From positions 1-64,000 of the forward strand of contig NZ_JANQAJ010000012.1 in the NCBI RefSeq assembly GCF_024707105.1: a stretch of DNA of 64,000 nt, written 5' to 3'. The notes below the pieces were generated by a model. That model did not search any database and was not told the DNA's origin. It saw nothing but the letters and a program-made list of their open reading frames with translations. The translations under genes were made by a program, and so were the position numbers. Positions 1-9,059 of the stretch are shown one piece after another. How positions within the stretch are numbered: the stretch's first letter is position 1; every line of letters begins with the position of its first letter. This stretch comes from Devosia ginsengisoli (GTDB taxonomy: Bacteria; Pseudomonadota; Alphaproteobacteria; Rhizobiales; Devosiaceae).

Positions 1-1231
1 CCATTTGGCGATCACCACCTTCTGCTGGTTACCACCAGACAGCGTCGACACATTCTGGCTCAGCGACGAGGCGCGCAGGTCCAGTCGCTCGGTATAGGTC
101 CGCGCCAGCGCAAACTCCTCCGCCATGCGCAGAAAGCCCGATTTCGACGTCTTGCCCAGCGACGGCAGCGACACATTCTTGAAAATCGGCTCGCCGGTGA
201 TGACGCCCTGCTTACCCCGCTCCTCGGGCACATAGACGATCCCGGCCTCCACCGCATCGGCTGGCGATTTCGGCGCAATCGCCTCGCCCTCCAGCGTCAG
301 CGTGCCAGCCGAAGTCTGCGTCAGCCCGAACACGGCCTGCATCACTTCCGAGCGCCCCGCGCCCACCAGGCCATAAAAGCCCAATATCTCGCCCTTCCGC
401 ACCGCAAAGGACACGTCATCGAACTCAGTTGGATGGCTCAGCCCCTTGGCTTCCAGCACCACCGCGCCGATGGCGGCCTGGCGCGCCGGGAAAATCTGGT
501 CCACCGAGCGGCCTACCATCAGCCGCACGATTTCGCTCTGGCTGGTCTCCCTGATCAGCCCCTTGCCCACCTGCTCGCCATCGCGGAACACGGTGTAGCG
601 GTCGGCAATGCGGTAAATCTCATCGAATTTGTGGCTGATGAACAGGATGGCCTTGCCGTCCTGCTTGAGCAGGTCGATGAGCACATAAAGCTCCTCGATT
701 TCCTTCTGGCTCAGCGCCGCGGTCGGCTCGTCCATGATGACGACCTGCGCGTCGATGCTCAGCGCCCGCGCCACCGCCACCAGATGCTTCTTGGCAATGC
801 CCAGTTCCTTGAGCTTGATCCCGGCATCGATCCCGGCCGCCATGGAATCCAGCGTTTCCTGCGCCTCTTCGCGCATCTTGCGCCAGTCGATCAGCCCCAG
901 CCGATTGCGCGGCGCATGGCCCAGATAGATATTCTCGGCCACGGTCAGTTCGTCGAACAGCACGGTTTCCTGATGGATGGCGGTAATCCCCACCGCCGAA
1001 GCCGAATGCGCCGTCGGCAGGCTCACCACCCTGCCCGCCACCGAAATCTCGCCGGCATCGGGCTGGTAGATCCCGGTCATCACCTTGACCAGGGTCGATT
1101 TCCCCCGCCCCGTTCTCCCCGATCAGTGCCGTGACCTCGCCGGCGTAAAGCTCCAGCGCCACATCATGCAGCGCCCGCACGCCGGGAAAGCTCTTGGATA
1201 TGCCTGACAGGGTGAGGATGGGGTCGGTCAT
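1..1231 (-). CDS. rhaT: Rhamnose ABC transporter ATP-binding protein (partial, frameshifted)
   Basis: Two-domain sugar ABC ATPase of the RbsA/MglA type that would power rhamnose uptake with the RhaS binding protein next door. It starts at the ATG at 1231 ([17 protein letters not shown]) and runs off the left edge, so about 410 of roughly 500 residues are present. After correcting one base, the frame reads through the first domain ([19 protein letters not shown], Walker [13 protein letters not shown]) into the second-domain signature [14 protein letters not shown] at the window edge. The frame breaks inside the first Walker A motif (GENGAG, then off frame): the run of five C at 1102-1106 should be four. 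The assignment to rhamnose comes from the neighbours rhaS, rhaR and rhaDI, an arrangement known in rhizobia. A real break would abolish transport, so sequencing error is the likelier explanation. Confidence 0.85.
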
Positions 1232-1251
1232 TGCGATTATTCCAGGGCTTA

Positions 1252-1383
1252 GTGCCACGCCCTCGTGGTTCGAGGCGCTGAAGAAGCGCACCTCACCATG
1301 AGGGCTACTTTTGGCATAGTGTACCAGTAGCCCTCATGGTGAGGCGGGAGCGCAGCGACCCTCGAACCACGAGGGCGTGGCAC
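1252..1383. repeat. Family D palindromic intergenic repeat
   Basis: A 132-bp inverted repeat lies between rhaS and rhaT. Its outer arms, GTGCCACGCCCTCGTGGTTC and the complementary end at 1362-1383, pair almost perfectly. Inner arms carrying CCTCACCATGAGGGCTACT pair across a short centre near 1320. A near-identical copy is at 28401-28521, and shorter relatives are at 15749 and 44747. It sits inside the rhaST transcription unit. Confidence 0.85.
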
Positions 1384-1396
1384 GATCCCAAGGCCA

Positions 1397-1425
1397 CAAG
1401 ATAAACCCGGCGCCGAAGCGCCGGG
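1397..1425 (-). terminator. Hairpin after rhaS
   Basis: The arms CCCGGCGC (1406-1413) and GCGCCGGG (1418-1425) pair around a tetraloop that reads TTCG on the minus strand, followed by TTTATCTT. It lies 10 bp past the rhaS stop codon. It could terminate or attenuate transcription between rhaS and rhaT, or protect the rhaS mRNA 3' end. Confidence 0.7.
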
Positions 1426-1435
1426 CCAGGTCAGA

Positions 1436-2422
1436 TCAATAGATCTTCGAGAATTCTTCGATATTGCTCGCATCGAAGGTGAACGGCGGGGCCATGGCGC
1501 CCGAGTTCGTATCGTCCAGCGTCAGCTCGCCCATGCGGCCCATCGACAGGCTCGCGCCGGGCGCGGCTTCGCCGCCTTCGACCAGGTCATTGGCCAGCAT
1601 CACGGCCGCATAACCCAGGTCGATCGGGTTCCACAGCGCCACGGCCTGGCTCGCGCCATTGTCGATGAACTGCTTGAACTCGCTCGGCAGTGCCAGCCCG
1701 GTCACGTTGACCTTGCCGATCAGGCCCTGGTCGGTCACCACCTGCGCAGCCGCCACGACGCCGACCGTGGTCGGGGCGATGATGGCCTTGAGATCGGGAT
1801 AGGAGGCGATCAGGCCCTTGGCTTCGTCGGTCGACTTCACCGAGTCATCGTCGCCATAGACCACCGAGACTAGGTTGATATTGGAGAACTTTTCCGGGAT
1901 GGCAGCCTTGGCGGCCTCGATCCAGGCATTCTGGTTGGTCGCGGTGGATGCGGCCGAGAGGATCGCCACGTCGCCGCCCTCGGGCAGGTAGTCGGCGGCC
2001 AGCTTGATGATGGTCTCGCCGATCAGGTCGATATCGGACGGATTGAGGTGCAACTGGCGGCCTTCGGGCGCCACGCCCGAATCCCAGGAAATCACCTTGA
2101 TGCCGCGTTCCATGGCGCGCTGCAGAGCCGGCACCAGGGCGTCGGGATCATTGGCCGAAATGGCAATGGCATCCACCTGCTGGGCGATCAGCGCGTTGAC
2201 CACTTCGATCTGGGCTTCCGCCGTGGCGGCGGTCGGGCCGGTATAGATCACTTCCACGTCGCCGAGTTCGGCGGCAGCTTCCTGGGCGCCCTTGTTGGCG
2301 GCGTCGAAGAACCCGTTGCCGAGCGACTTCACCACCAGCGCGATGCGCGTCTGGGCATAGGCGGGCGCGGCGAGCAGAACTGCGACGGCTGTCGTTGCAG
2401 CCAGTAACTTCAAGAGTTTCAT
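1436..2422 (-). CDS. rhaS: Rhamnose ABC transporter substrate-binding protein
   Basis: Periplasmic sugar-binding protein of the ribose/rhamnose class (328 aa). The start chosen is the ATG at 2422, because a Sec signal peptide (MKLLKLLAATTAVAVLLAA, cleaved after AYAQ) follows it and GGGAGG lies at a proper distance upstream. A longer open frame to 2608 would bury the signal. The mature part starts with the type I periplasmic-binding pattern RIALVVKSLGNGFFDAA. It lies between the regulator rhaR and the ATPase rhaT, all leftward, as in the rhizobial rhaRST arrangement. Binding of rhamnose itself is inferred from this context. A stem-loop and a palindromic repeat separate it from rhaT, which would let the binding protein be made in excess over the ATPase. 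Confidence 0.88.
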   Translation of the reverse strand: MKLLKLLAATTAVAVLLAAPAYAQTRIALVVKSLGNGFFDAANKGAQEAAAELGDVEVIYTGPTAATAEAQIEVVNALIAQQVDAIAISANDPDALVPALQRAMERGIKVISWDSGVAPEGRQLHLNPSDIDLIGETIIKLAADYLPEGGDVAILSAASTATNQNAWIEAAKAAIPEKFSNINLVSVVYGDDDSVKSTDEAKGLIASYPDLKAIIAPTTVGVVAAAQVVTDQGLIGKVNVTGLALPSEFKQFIDNGASQAVALWNPIDLGYAAVMLANDLVEGGEAAPGASLSMGRMGELTLDDTNSGAMAPPFTFDASNIEEFSKIY

Positions 2423-2466
2423 GCGAAAATCCCTCCCTGGGATGGTTTGGTCTGTGGTCTTGTCAC

Positions 2467-3303
2467 TCAGGCCACCGTTGCTTGCCGGTCGCTCTGAGCC
2501 GTCGTCTCCGCCACGAGGAGCCGCACGCCTGCCGTTTCCAGCATTTGGCGGTCTTCGTCGCGGATGCCGCTGTCCGATATGACAGTGGCAATTCGGTCGA
2601 GCCCGCACAGGATCAGGCTCGATCTCCCCGAAAACTTCGATGAATCCGCCAAGACGATCAGCTCGTCCGCCTGCCCGATCAGGGCCAGTTCGGATTGCAC
2701 GACCATGGGGTCGGCCTCCATCAGCCCGTGGGCGCCGATGCCCTGGCAGCCGATGAACATGCGCTTGGCGTAGAAATGGCTCGCCACCACGCCACCGAAG
2801 GGCGACAGGATGACATTCTGCTCGCGATAGATCGTGCCGCCGGGAATGACGACCGAATTGCGCGAATTGTGGATCAGGAATTCGGCAATGCCGAAGCTGT
2901 TGGTGAAGACCGAGAGCCTTTTGCCGGTCAGGTGATGCACCATCTGGTAGGTCGTCGTGCCGCCATTGATGATGATGGGCTCGCCGTCATTGCACATTTC
3001 GGCCGCCATGCGCGCGATCGCCCGCTTCTGCGCAATATTGAGCGTCTCGTTCACCGAGAAGGGCCGGCCCATCAGCCCGCCCTGTGCCGGCGGCGTCAGC
3101 GCTTCGGCGCCGCCGCGCACCCGGCGCAACTGCCCCTGCACATGTAGCGCCGCGATATCCCGGCGGATCGTCGCTTCCGACGCGCCGGTGACTTCGCAGA
3201 GGTCGGCAACGGTCGCGACCGGGCGCGACTGCACGGCGGCCAATATGACGCGATGGCGTTCGGTTTCGTGCAAATGACTTCTCCCTGCCTCATTTGCTTC
3301 CAT
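2467..3303 (-). CDS. rhaR: DeoR-family regulator of rhamnose catabolism
   Basis: DeoR-type repressor: an N-terminal winged helix (about residues 8-65, including EVTGASEATIRRDIAALH) and a C-terminal sugar-phosphate sensor domain (INGGTTTYQMVHHL, then LADSSKFS). About 278 aa from the ATG at 3303. That start has a weak ribosome site. A TTG at 3273 has AGGGAGAAG just upstream and may be the true start, giving 268 aa, a usual DeoR length. The gene is the first of the leftward set rhaR-rhaS-rhaT and is divergent from rhaDI. The repeats at 3317-3389 are probably its operator. A rhamnose-pathway phosphate intermediate is the likely inducer by family analogy. Confidence 0.85.
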   Translation of the reverse strand: MEANEAGRSHLHETERHRVILAAVQSRPVATVADLCEVTGASEATIRRDIAALHVQGQLRRVRGGAEALTPPAQGGLMGRPFSVNETLNIAQKRAIARMAAEMCNDGEPIIINGGTTTYQMVHHLTGKRLSVFTNSFGIAEFLIHNSRNSVVIPGGTIYREQNVILSPFGGVVASHFYAKRMFIGCQGIGAHGLMEADPMVVQSELALIGQADELIVLADSSKFSGRSSLILCGLDRIATVISDSGIRDEDRQMLETAGVRLLVAETTAQSDRQATVA

Positions 3304-3316
3304 CAATTCCGGTCAG

Positions 3317-3389
3317 TGTCAATCACCAAAACGCCACGCCCGATCACATAGGCCGATCTATGATCATTTCTGATCGTTTGTGATTGACA
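3317..3389. promoter_or_regulatory. Probable RhaR operator between rhaR and rhaD
   Basis: TGTCAATCA (3317-3325) and its exact complement TGATTGACA (3381-3389) flank the intergenic region. Immediately inside the right arm are 10-bp-spaced direct repeats: TGATCATTTC (3361), TGATCGTTTG (3371) and TGATTGACAG (3381). Helical-phase direct repeats combined with a distal inverted copy are typical of DeoR-family operators. Assignment to RhaR is inferred from position. Confidence 0.65.
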
Positions 3390-3454
3390 GCCTTCCGGAT
3401 TCTGTGGCCATGTCCGGCCAACCATCTTCAGCCTATCTCTTCGGGAGGAGTCTC

Positions 3455-5554
3455 ATGTCCACCACAGCGCCCAAGCGCCTTGCGAACCTCTGGGACGACG
3501 CCAGGGCGGCCGCCATGAGCGAGCCCGAGCGCCTCGTCTATCGCTCCAACCTGCTCGGCTCGGACAAGCGCGTCACCAATTACGGTGGCGGCAACACCTC
3601 CTCAAAAATCTGGCAGAAGGACCCGCTGACCGGCGAAGAAGTAGAAGTCCTCTGGGTCAAGGGCTCGGGCGGCGACAGCGCCTCGATCAAGCTCGACGGC
3701 TTTTCCACCCTCTATATGGACAAGCTGCGCGCCCTGAAGGGCCTCTATCGTGGCGTCGAATTCGAGGACGAGATGGTGGGCTACCTGCCCCACGCCACCT
3801 TCAATCTCAACCCGCGCGCCGCCTCCATCGACACCCCGCTGCATGCCTATGTGAACCGCCCCTTCGTCGATCACATGCATCCCGATGCCATCATCGCCAT
3901 CGCCGCCAGCAAGAACTCCAAAGAGCTGACGAAGCAAATCTTCGGCGACACGATCGGCTGGCTCCCATGGAAGAAGCCGGGCTTCGAGCTCGGCCTGTGG
4001 CTGGGCAAGTTCTGCGAGGAAAATCCCGAAGCCGAGGGCGTCGTTCTCGAGTCGCATGGTCTCTTCACCTGGGGCGACACGCCCAAGGAATGCTACGAAA
4101 CCACGATTGGCATCATCAACCAGGCCATCGAGTGGTTCGAACAGCAGACCGAAGGCAAGACCATTTTCGGCGGCGCGGCCGTCACGTCGCTGCCATCAGA
4201 CCAGCGCCGCGCCATCGCCGCGCGCCTGATGCCGAAAATCCGCGGCTTCATCTCCGAAGACAGTCACAAGCTGGGCCATTTCGACGACAGCGCCGCCGTG
4301 CTGGAATTCGTCAATTCCAATAACCTCCGGCCTCTTGCTGCCCTGGGCACCTCCTGCCCCGACCATTTCCTGCGCACCAAGATCCGCCCGCTGGTCATCG
4401 ACTTCGACCCCGCCAAGCCGGATGTGGACGCCGTGATATCAGGCCTGGCCGACCAGATCGCCGCCTATCGCGTCGACTACCAGGCCTATTACGACCGCTG
4501 CAAACACGACAATTCGCCCGCCGTGCGCGACCCGAACGCCGTGGTCTATCTGATGCCCGGCGTCGGCATGTTCACCTTCGCCAAGGACAAGGCCACGGCC
4601 CGCATTTCCGGCGAATTCTACGTCAACGCCATCAATGTGATGCGCGGTTCGTCCACCGTCAGCGAATATCAGGGCCTGCCCGAGCAGGAAGCCTTCGACA
4701 TCGAATACTGGCTGCTCGAAGAGGCCAAGCTGGCGCGCATGCCCAAGCCGAAATCCCTCGCCGGCCAGATCGCCCTGGTCACCGGCGGCGCCGGGGGCAT
4801 CGGCAAGGCCACCGCCGCGCGCCTCCTGCGCGAAGGCGCCTGCGTCGTCCTCGCCGATATCGACCAGACCGCGCTCGACGACGCCACCGAGGAACTCTCC
4901 GGCGTCTTCGGCAAGGACTTCGTCCGCCCGGTCAACATCAACGTCACCCGCGAAGACCAGGTCATATCGGGCTTCGCCCATGCCGTGGTCGAATTCGGCG
5001 GGCTCGACATTCTCGTTTCCAATGCGGGCCTGGCCTCCTCCGCCCCCATCGAGGAAACCACGCTCGAGCTGTGGAACAAGAATATGGACATCCTGTCCAC
5101 CGGCTATTTCCTCGTTTCCCGCGAAGCCTTCAAGGTGTTCCGTGCCCAGAAGATCGGCGGCAATGTCGTCTTCGTCGCCAGCAAGAACGGGTTGGCCGCC
5201 TCGCCCAATGCCGCCGCCTATTGCACCGCCAAGGCCGCCGAAATCCACCTCGCCCGGTGCCTGGCCCTCGAAGGCGCGGAAGCGCAGATCCGCGTCAACG
5301 TGGTCAATCCAGACGCCGTCTTGCGCGGCTCCAAGATCTGGGCCGGCGAATGGCTGGAGCAGCGCGCATCGACCTACAAGACCGACAAGGAAGGCCTGGA
5401 GGACATGTATCGCCAGCGCTCGATGCTCAAGCGCTCGGTCTTCCCGGAGGACATTGCCGAAGCCATCTACTTCTTCGCCTCGGACGCCTCGGCCAAATCC
5501 ACCGGCAACATCATCAACGTCGACGCGGGCAACGCCCAGAGCTTTACACGGTAA
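3455..5554 (+). CDS. rhaD: Bifunctional rhamnulose-1-phosphate aldolase / short-chain dehydrogenase
   Basis: A fusion enzyme of 699 aa. The N-terminal half (to about residue 430) is a class II aldolase (GGGNTSSK; zinc-site histidines in HMHPDAI and ESHGLFTWG) that would cleave rhamnulose 1-phosphate to dihydroxyacetone phosphate and L-lactaldehyde. The C-terminal half is an SDR (TGGAGGIG nucleotide loop, YCTAK catalytic Tyr/Lys) that would oxidise lactaldehyde. The ATG at 3455 was preferred over the GTG at 3380, because GGGAGGAG sits directly upstream and the GTG lies within the operator repeats. It is followed by rhaI, as in rhizobial rhaDI. Confidence 0.92.
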   Translation: MSTTAPKRLANLWDDARAAAMSEPERLVYRSNLLGSDKRVTNYGGGNTSSKIWQKDPLTGEEVEVLWVKGSGGDSASIKLDGFSTLYMDKLRALKGLYRGVEFEDEMVGYLPHATFNLNPRAASIDTPLHAYVNRPFVDHMHPDAIIAIAASKNSKELTKQIFGDTIGWLPWKKPGFELGLWLGKFCEENPEAEGVVLESHGLFTWGDTPKECYETTIGIINQAIEWFEQQTEGKTIFGGAAVTSLPSDQRRAIAARLMPKIRGFISEDSHKLGHFDDSAAVLEFVNSNNLRPLAALGTSCPDHFLRTKIRPLVIDFDPAKPDVDAVISGLADQIAAYRVDYQAYYDRCKHDNSPAVRDPNAVVYLMPGVGMFTFAKDKATARISGEFYVNAINVMRGSSTVSEYQGLPEQEAFDIEYWLLEEAKLARMPKPKSLAGQIALVTGGAGGIGKATAARLLREGACVVLADIDQTALDDATEELSGVFGKDFVRPVNINVTREDQVISGFAHAVVEFGGLDILVSNAGLASSAPIEETTLELWNKNMDILSTGYFLVSREAFKVFRAQKIGGNVVFVASKNGLAASPNAAAYCTAKAAEIHLARCLALEGAEAQIRVNVVNPDAVLRGSKIWAGEWLEQRASTYKTDKEGLEDMYRQRSMLKRSVFPEDIAEAIYFFASDASAKSTGNIINVDAGNAQSFTR

Positions 5555-5566
5555 AAAGGGGAAGAG

Positions 5567-5686
5567 CCCCCTCATCCGGCGCTACGCGCCACCTTCTCCC
5601 ACGAGGGGAGAAGGTCCCGACTGGGAGTTCAGGGTGATCCCCTTCTCCCCTCGTGGGAGAAGATGCCCGAAGGGCGGATGAGGGGG
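5567..5686. repeat. Family A palindromic repeat between rhaD and rhaI
   Basis: Arms beginning CCCCCTCATCCG (left) and ending CGGATGAGGGGG (right) enclose two inner copies of CTTCTCCC-CGAGGGGAGAAG in opposite orientation. The whole can fold into a long hairpin in the rhaDI mRNA. Other copies lie at 7081-7241, 36991-37131 and 43806-43936. Confidence 0.88.
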
Positions 5687-5701
5687 TCTAAGGGAGGCAC
5701 A

Positions 5702-6991
5702 ATGACCGAAGCAATCATCGACCAATCCACCATCGAGGCCGAAAACGCCAGACGCATGGCGGACCTCCATGTCGACTACGACACCCTCGGCGAACGTCTC
5801 GACCGCCGCGGCGTCGATATCGACGCCATCAAGGCAAAAGTCGCCGCCTTCAACGTCGCCGTGCCCTCCTGGGGCGTCGGTACCGGCGGCACGCGCTTTG
5901 CCCGTTTCCCCGGCAAGGGCGAGCCGCGCGATATCTTCGACAAGATCGAGGATTGCGCCGTCATCTCCCAGCTCACGCAGGCGACCCGCACGGTGTCCCT
6001 CCATATCCCATGGGACAAGGCCGATCCGAACCGCCTGAAGCAGGCCGCCAGCCGCTTCAACCTCGGCTTCGATGCGATGAATTCCAACACCTTCGCCGAT
6101 GCGCCCGGCCAGCTCCAGAGCTACAAGTTCGGCTCGCTCTCAGCCGCCGACAAGGCGACGCGCGACCAGGCCATCGAGCATAATCTGGAATGTATCGAGA
6201 TCGGCCAGACCATCGGCTCCAAGGCGCTCACCGTCTGGATCGGCGACGGCTCCAACTTCCCCGGCCAGGTGAATTTCACCCGGCAGTTCGAGCACTACCT
6301 GGACTCGATGAAGTCCATCTACTCTGCCCTGCCCGATGACTGGCGCATCTATACCGAACACAAGATGTATGAGCCGGCCTTCTATTCCACCGTCGTGCAG
6401 GACTGGGGCACCAATTACCTCATCGCCAAGGAGCTGGGCGACAAGGCCTATTGCCTGGTCGACCTCGGCCACCACGCGCCCAACGTCAATATCGAGATGA
6501 TCGTCGCCCGCCTCGCCCAGTTCGGCAAGCTCGGCGGCTTCCACTTCAACGACAGCAAATATGGCGACGACGATCTCGACGCCGGCTCCATCGATCCGTT
6601 CCGCCTGTTCCTCGTCTTCAACGAACTGGTGGATGCCGAAAGCCGCGACCCGGCTTTCCACCCGGCCCACATGCTCGACCAGTCGCACAATGTCACCGAC
6701 CCCATCGAGTCGCTGATGCTGTCGGCTGCCGACGTGCAGCGCGCCTATGCCCAGGCCCTGCTGGTCGATCGCGCCACCCTCAAGGCGGCGCAGGAGGGCA
6801 ACGACGCCCTCGCCGCCACCCAGGCTTTGCGCCTGGCCTATCGCACCGATGTCGAACCGATCCTGGCCACGGCGCGTATGGAACAGGGCGGCGCCATCGA
6901 CCTCCTCGCCACCTACCGCGCCGCCGGCTACCGCGCCAAAGTCGCGGAGGTCCGTCCCGAAGTCGCAGCCGGGTCGAGCGGCATCGTCTAG
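5702..6991 (+). CDS. rhaI: L-rhamnose isomerase
   Basis: Sugar isomerase of the RhaI (Pseudomonas stutzeri-like) group, 429 aa, converting L-rhamnose to L-rhamnulose in the cytoplasm. Metal-site segments typical of the TIM-barrel isomerases are visible: DLGHHAP, then FHFNDSKYGDDDLDAGS near residue 280. The start ATG at 5702 follows AGGGAGG. It is the second gene of rhaDI, and a strong terminator follows at 7027. The rhamnulokinase needed between this step and RhaD is not in the window. In related loci it lies beyond rhaT, which would be off the left edge. Confidence 0.92.
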   Translation: MTEAIIDQSTIEAENARRMADLHVDYDTLGERLDRRGVDIDAIKAKVAAFNVAVPSWGVGTGGTRFARFPGKGEPRDIFDKIEDCAVISQLTQATRTVSLHIPWDKADPNRLKQAASRFNLGFDAMNSNTFADAPGQLQSYKFGSLSAADKATRDQAIEHNLECIEIGQTIGSKALTVWIGDGSNFPGQVNFTRQFEHYLDSMKSIYSALPDDWRIYTEHKMYEPAFYSTVVQDWGTNYLIAKELGDKAYCLVDLGHHAPNVNIEMIVARLAQFGKLGGFHFNDSKYGDDDLDAGSIDPFRLFLVFNELVDAESRDPAFHPAHMLDQSHNVTDPIESLMLSAADVQRAYAQALLVDRATLKAAQEGNDALAATQALRLAYRTDVEPILATARMEQGGAIDLLATYRAAGYRAKVAEVRPEVAAGSSGIV

Positions 6992-7026
6992 AAATTTCCG
7001 ACGCACCTCCCCGCGCTGGAAATAAA

Positions 7027-7061
7027 GAGGCCCGGTGAGCAATCACCGGGCCTCTCGTTTT
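7027..7061 (+). terminator. Rho-independent terminator after rhaI
   Basis: A perfect 12-bp stem GAGGCCCGGTGA / TCACCGGGCCTC with loop GCAA is followed by TCGTTTT. It lies 36 bp past the rhaI stop. Confidence 0.9.
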
Positions 7062-7080
7062 GATCACCGCACCCGCAGTC

Positions 7081-7241
7081 GTCACCCCTCGCCCCTTGTG
7101 GGAGAGGGATAGGAAATCCTCGTTCAGAGGATTTTCGAGGGTGAGGGTTCTGCGTCATCCCATGCTTCACCGCCAGCGGGTTGCTCCGTGCCCTCTCATC
7201 CGCCCTTCGGGCACCTTCTCCCACGAGGGGAGAAGGGGAGC
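7081..7241. repeat. Family A repeat region downstream of rhaI
   Basis: Two units fill most of the 338-bp gap between rhaI and mmsA. The first (7081-7147) is a variant with its own inner palindrome (GGAAATCCTCG / CAGAGGATTTTCG) between CACCCCTCGCCCCTTGTGGG and GGGTGAGGG. The second (7191-7241) is a half copy, CTCTCATCCGCCCTTCGGGC followed by CCTTCTCCCACGAGGGGAG. I saw no gene or promoter in the remaining bases. Confidence 0.75.
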
Positions 7242-7329
7242 CCAACCGCGGGCGCCGGCGCTCGATGCTAACAGTCCGCTAACATTAGCGACCCTTCTGC
7301 TAACGCCTCCGCATAAACCCGCCTTATGC

Positions 7330-8826
7330 CTACTTCATCGTCGGAAACTGGAACTCCGCCCCATCCTTGATGCCGCTCGGCCAGCGCGTCGTCACCGTCT
7401 TCATCTTGGTCCAGAACTGCATGGAATCCGTGCCATACTGATTCAAGTCCCCAAACGAACTCGCCTTCCAGCCGCCGAAGCTGTGATAGGCCACCGGCAC
7501 CGGAACCGGCACGTTCACCCCCACCATGCCGACATTGACCCGCGAAGCGAAATCGCGCGCCGCATCGCCGTCGCGAGTGAAGATGGCCACGCCGTTGCCG
7601 TAGGGATTTTTCGACGGCAGCTCAAGGGCTTCCTCATAGTTCTTCGCGCGCACCACCGACAGGACCGGCCCGAAAATCTCTTCCCTGTAGATGTCCATAT
7701 CCGTGGTCACATGGTCGAACAGGCACGGCCCGACGAAGAAGCCATTCTCATAGCCCTGCAGCGAGAAACCGCGCCCGTCGACCACCAGCGTGGCGCCCTG
7801 CTCCACGCCCTTATCCACCAGCCCGAGCACCCGTTGCTTGGCCGCCGCCGTCACCAGCGGCCCCATTTCCGAAGCCCGGTCGGTATAGGGTCCGACCTTG
7901 AGCTTTTCGATCCGCGGCAGCAGCGCCGCGATGATCTTGTCGGCCGTCGCATCGCCTACCGGCACCGCCACCGAGACCGCCATGCAGCGCTCGCCCGCCG
8001 CGCCATAACCTGATCCCATCAGCGCGTCGGCGGCCTTTTCCATATCGGCATCGGGCATGATGATCATGTGGTTCTTGGCGCCGCCAAAGGCCTGCACGCG
8101 CTTACCATTTGCCGCCGCCGTGGCGTAGACATAGCGGGCGATCGGGGTCGAGCCGACAAAGCTCACCGCCGAGATCGCCTCGTGTTCCAGAATGCCGTCC
8201 ACCGTCTCCTTGCCGCCCTGCACCACATTGAGTACCCCCTTGGGCAGGCCGGCCTCGAGGGCCAGTTGCGCCAGTCGCACCGGCACGGAGGGGTCGCGTT
8301 CCGACGGCTTGAGGATGAATGCATTGCCCGAAGCAATGGCCGGCGACAGCATCCAGAGCGGGATCATGGCCGGAAAGTTGAACGGGGTTATCCCCGCACC
8401 AATGCCCACGGGCTGGCGCATGGAATACATATCTATCCCCGGCCCTGCGCCCTCGGTGTAAGCTCCCTTGAGCAGGTGCGGGGCGCCGGCCACGAATTCG
8501 GCCACTTCCAGCCCGCGCAGCACATCACCCTTGGCATCATCGAAGGTCTTGCCATGTTCGGCACTCAGCAGTTCGGCCAGTTCGTCCATATGCTGGTTGA
8601 GCAAGGCGACATAGTTGAAGAACACCCGCGCCCGGCGCTGCGGGTTGGTCGCTGCCCATGCCGGCTGCGCCGCGGCGGCCGAAGCCACGGCGGCTTCAAG
8701 GTCGGCCGGCGTCGCCAGCGCCACGCGCGCCTGCACCTCGCCGGTGGCGGGGTTGAACACATCCTGAAACTGCGTGCTGGAACCTGATGTTTCGACGCCG
8801 TCGATAAAATGGCCAATGGTGCGCAT
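7330..8826 (-). CDS. mmsA: CoA-acylating methylmalonate-semialdehyde dehydrogenase
   Basis: Aldehyde dehydrogenase superfamily enzyme, 498 aa, of the MmsA/IolA branch. It oxidises methylmalonate or malonate semialdehyde to propionyl-CoA or acetyl-CoA in valine, thymine or inositol breakdown. Visible are ITPFNFPAMIPLWM (cofactor site), the catalytic cysteine in GAAGERCMAVS and the MmsA-typical end VNVPVPVPVAYHSFGG. The start ATG at 8826 has AAGGAG upstream. It is divergent from a LysR gene at 9060, which probably regulates it, as is common for this pair. Family B repeat DNA fills the shared promoter region. Confidence 0.92.
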   Translation of the reverse strand: MRTIGHFIDGVETSGSSTQFQDVFNPATGEVQARVALATPADLEAAVASAAAAQPAWAATNPQRRARVFFNYVALLNQHMDELAELLSAEHGKTFDDAKGDVLRGLEVAEFVAGAPHLLKGAYTEGAGPGIDMYSMRQPVGIGAGITPFNFPAMIPLWMLSPAIASGNAFILKPSERDPSVPVRLAQLALEAGLPKGVLNVVQGGKETVDGILEHEAISAVSFVGSTPIARYVYATAAANGKRVQAFGGAKNHMIIMPDADMEKAADALMGSGYGAAGERCMAVSVAVPVGDATADKIIAALLPRIEKLKVGPYTDRASEMGPLVTAAAKQRVLGLVDKGVEQGATLVVDGRGFSLQGYENGFFVGPCLFDHVTTDMDIYREEIFGPVLSVVRAKNYEEALELPSKNPYGNGVAIFTRDGDAARDFASRVNVGMVGVNVPVPVPVAYHSFGGWKASSFGDLNQYGTDSMQFWTKMKTVTTRWPSGIKDGAEFQFPTMK

Positions 8827-8920
8827 GAGGCTCTCCTTGTTTGGATATCCTCATCGCGCTATAAATTCAGATGTTCAACGCGATAGATTTCGCATCTGTT
8901 GTGCGGAAATTATAGTTATA

Positions 8921-9035
8921 TACCCCCTCCCAACCTCCCGCTGATAGGGGGAGGAGCAGATCGAGCTTGTGGCACGACCTCGCCACATCCACCGGTCGGA
9001 TTCCTCCCCCTATCAGGGGAGGCTAGGAGGGGGTA
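8921..9035. repeat. Family B palindromic repeat in the mmsA/LysR promoter region
   Basis: Begins TACCCCCTCCCAACCTCCC and ends with the complementary GGGAGGCTAGGAGGGGGTA type sequence (8997-9035). The inner arms are TGATAGGGGGAGGA and TCCTCCCCCTATCA. Copies are at 23436, 42333 and 48685. Confidence 0.85.
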
Positions 9036-9059
9036 CCCCCTAAAACCCAAGAGATTCCA

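Noticed and set aside
433-1134. Plus-strand open frame over rhaT
   Set aside because: Shadow; the corrected minus-strand frame gives a continuous sugar ATPase.
4439-5575. Minus-strand open frame opposite rhaD
   Set aside because: Antisense of a well-supported bifunctional enzyme.
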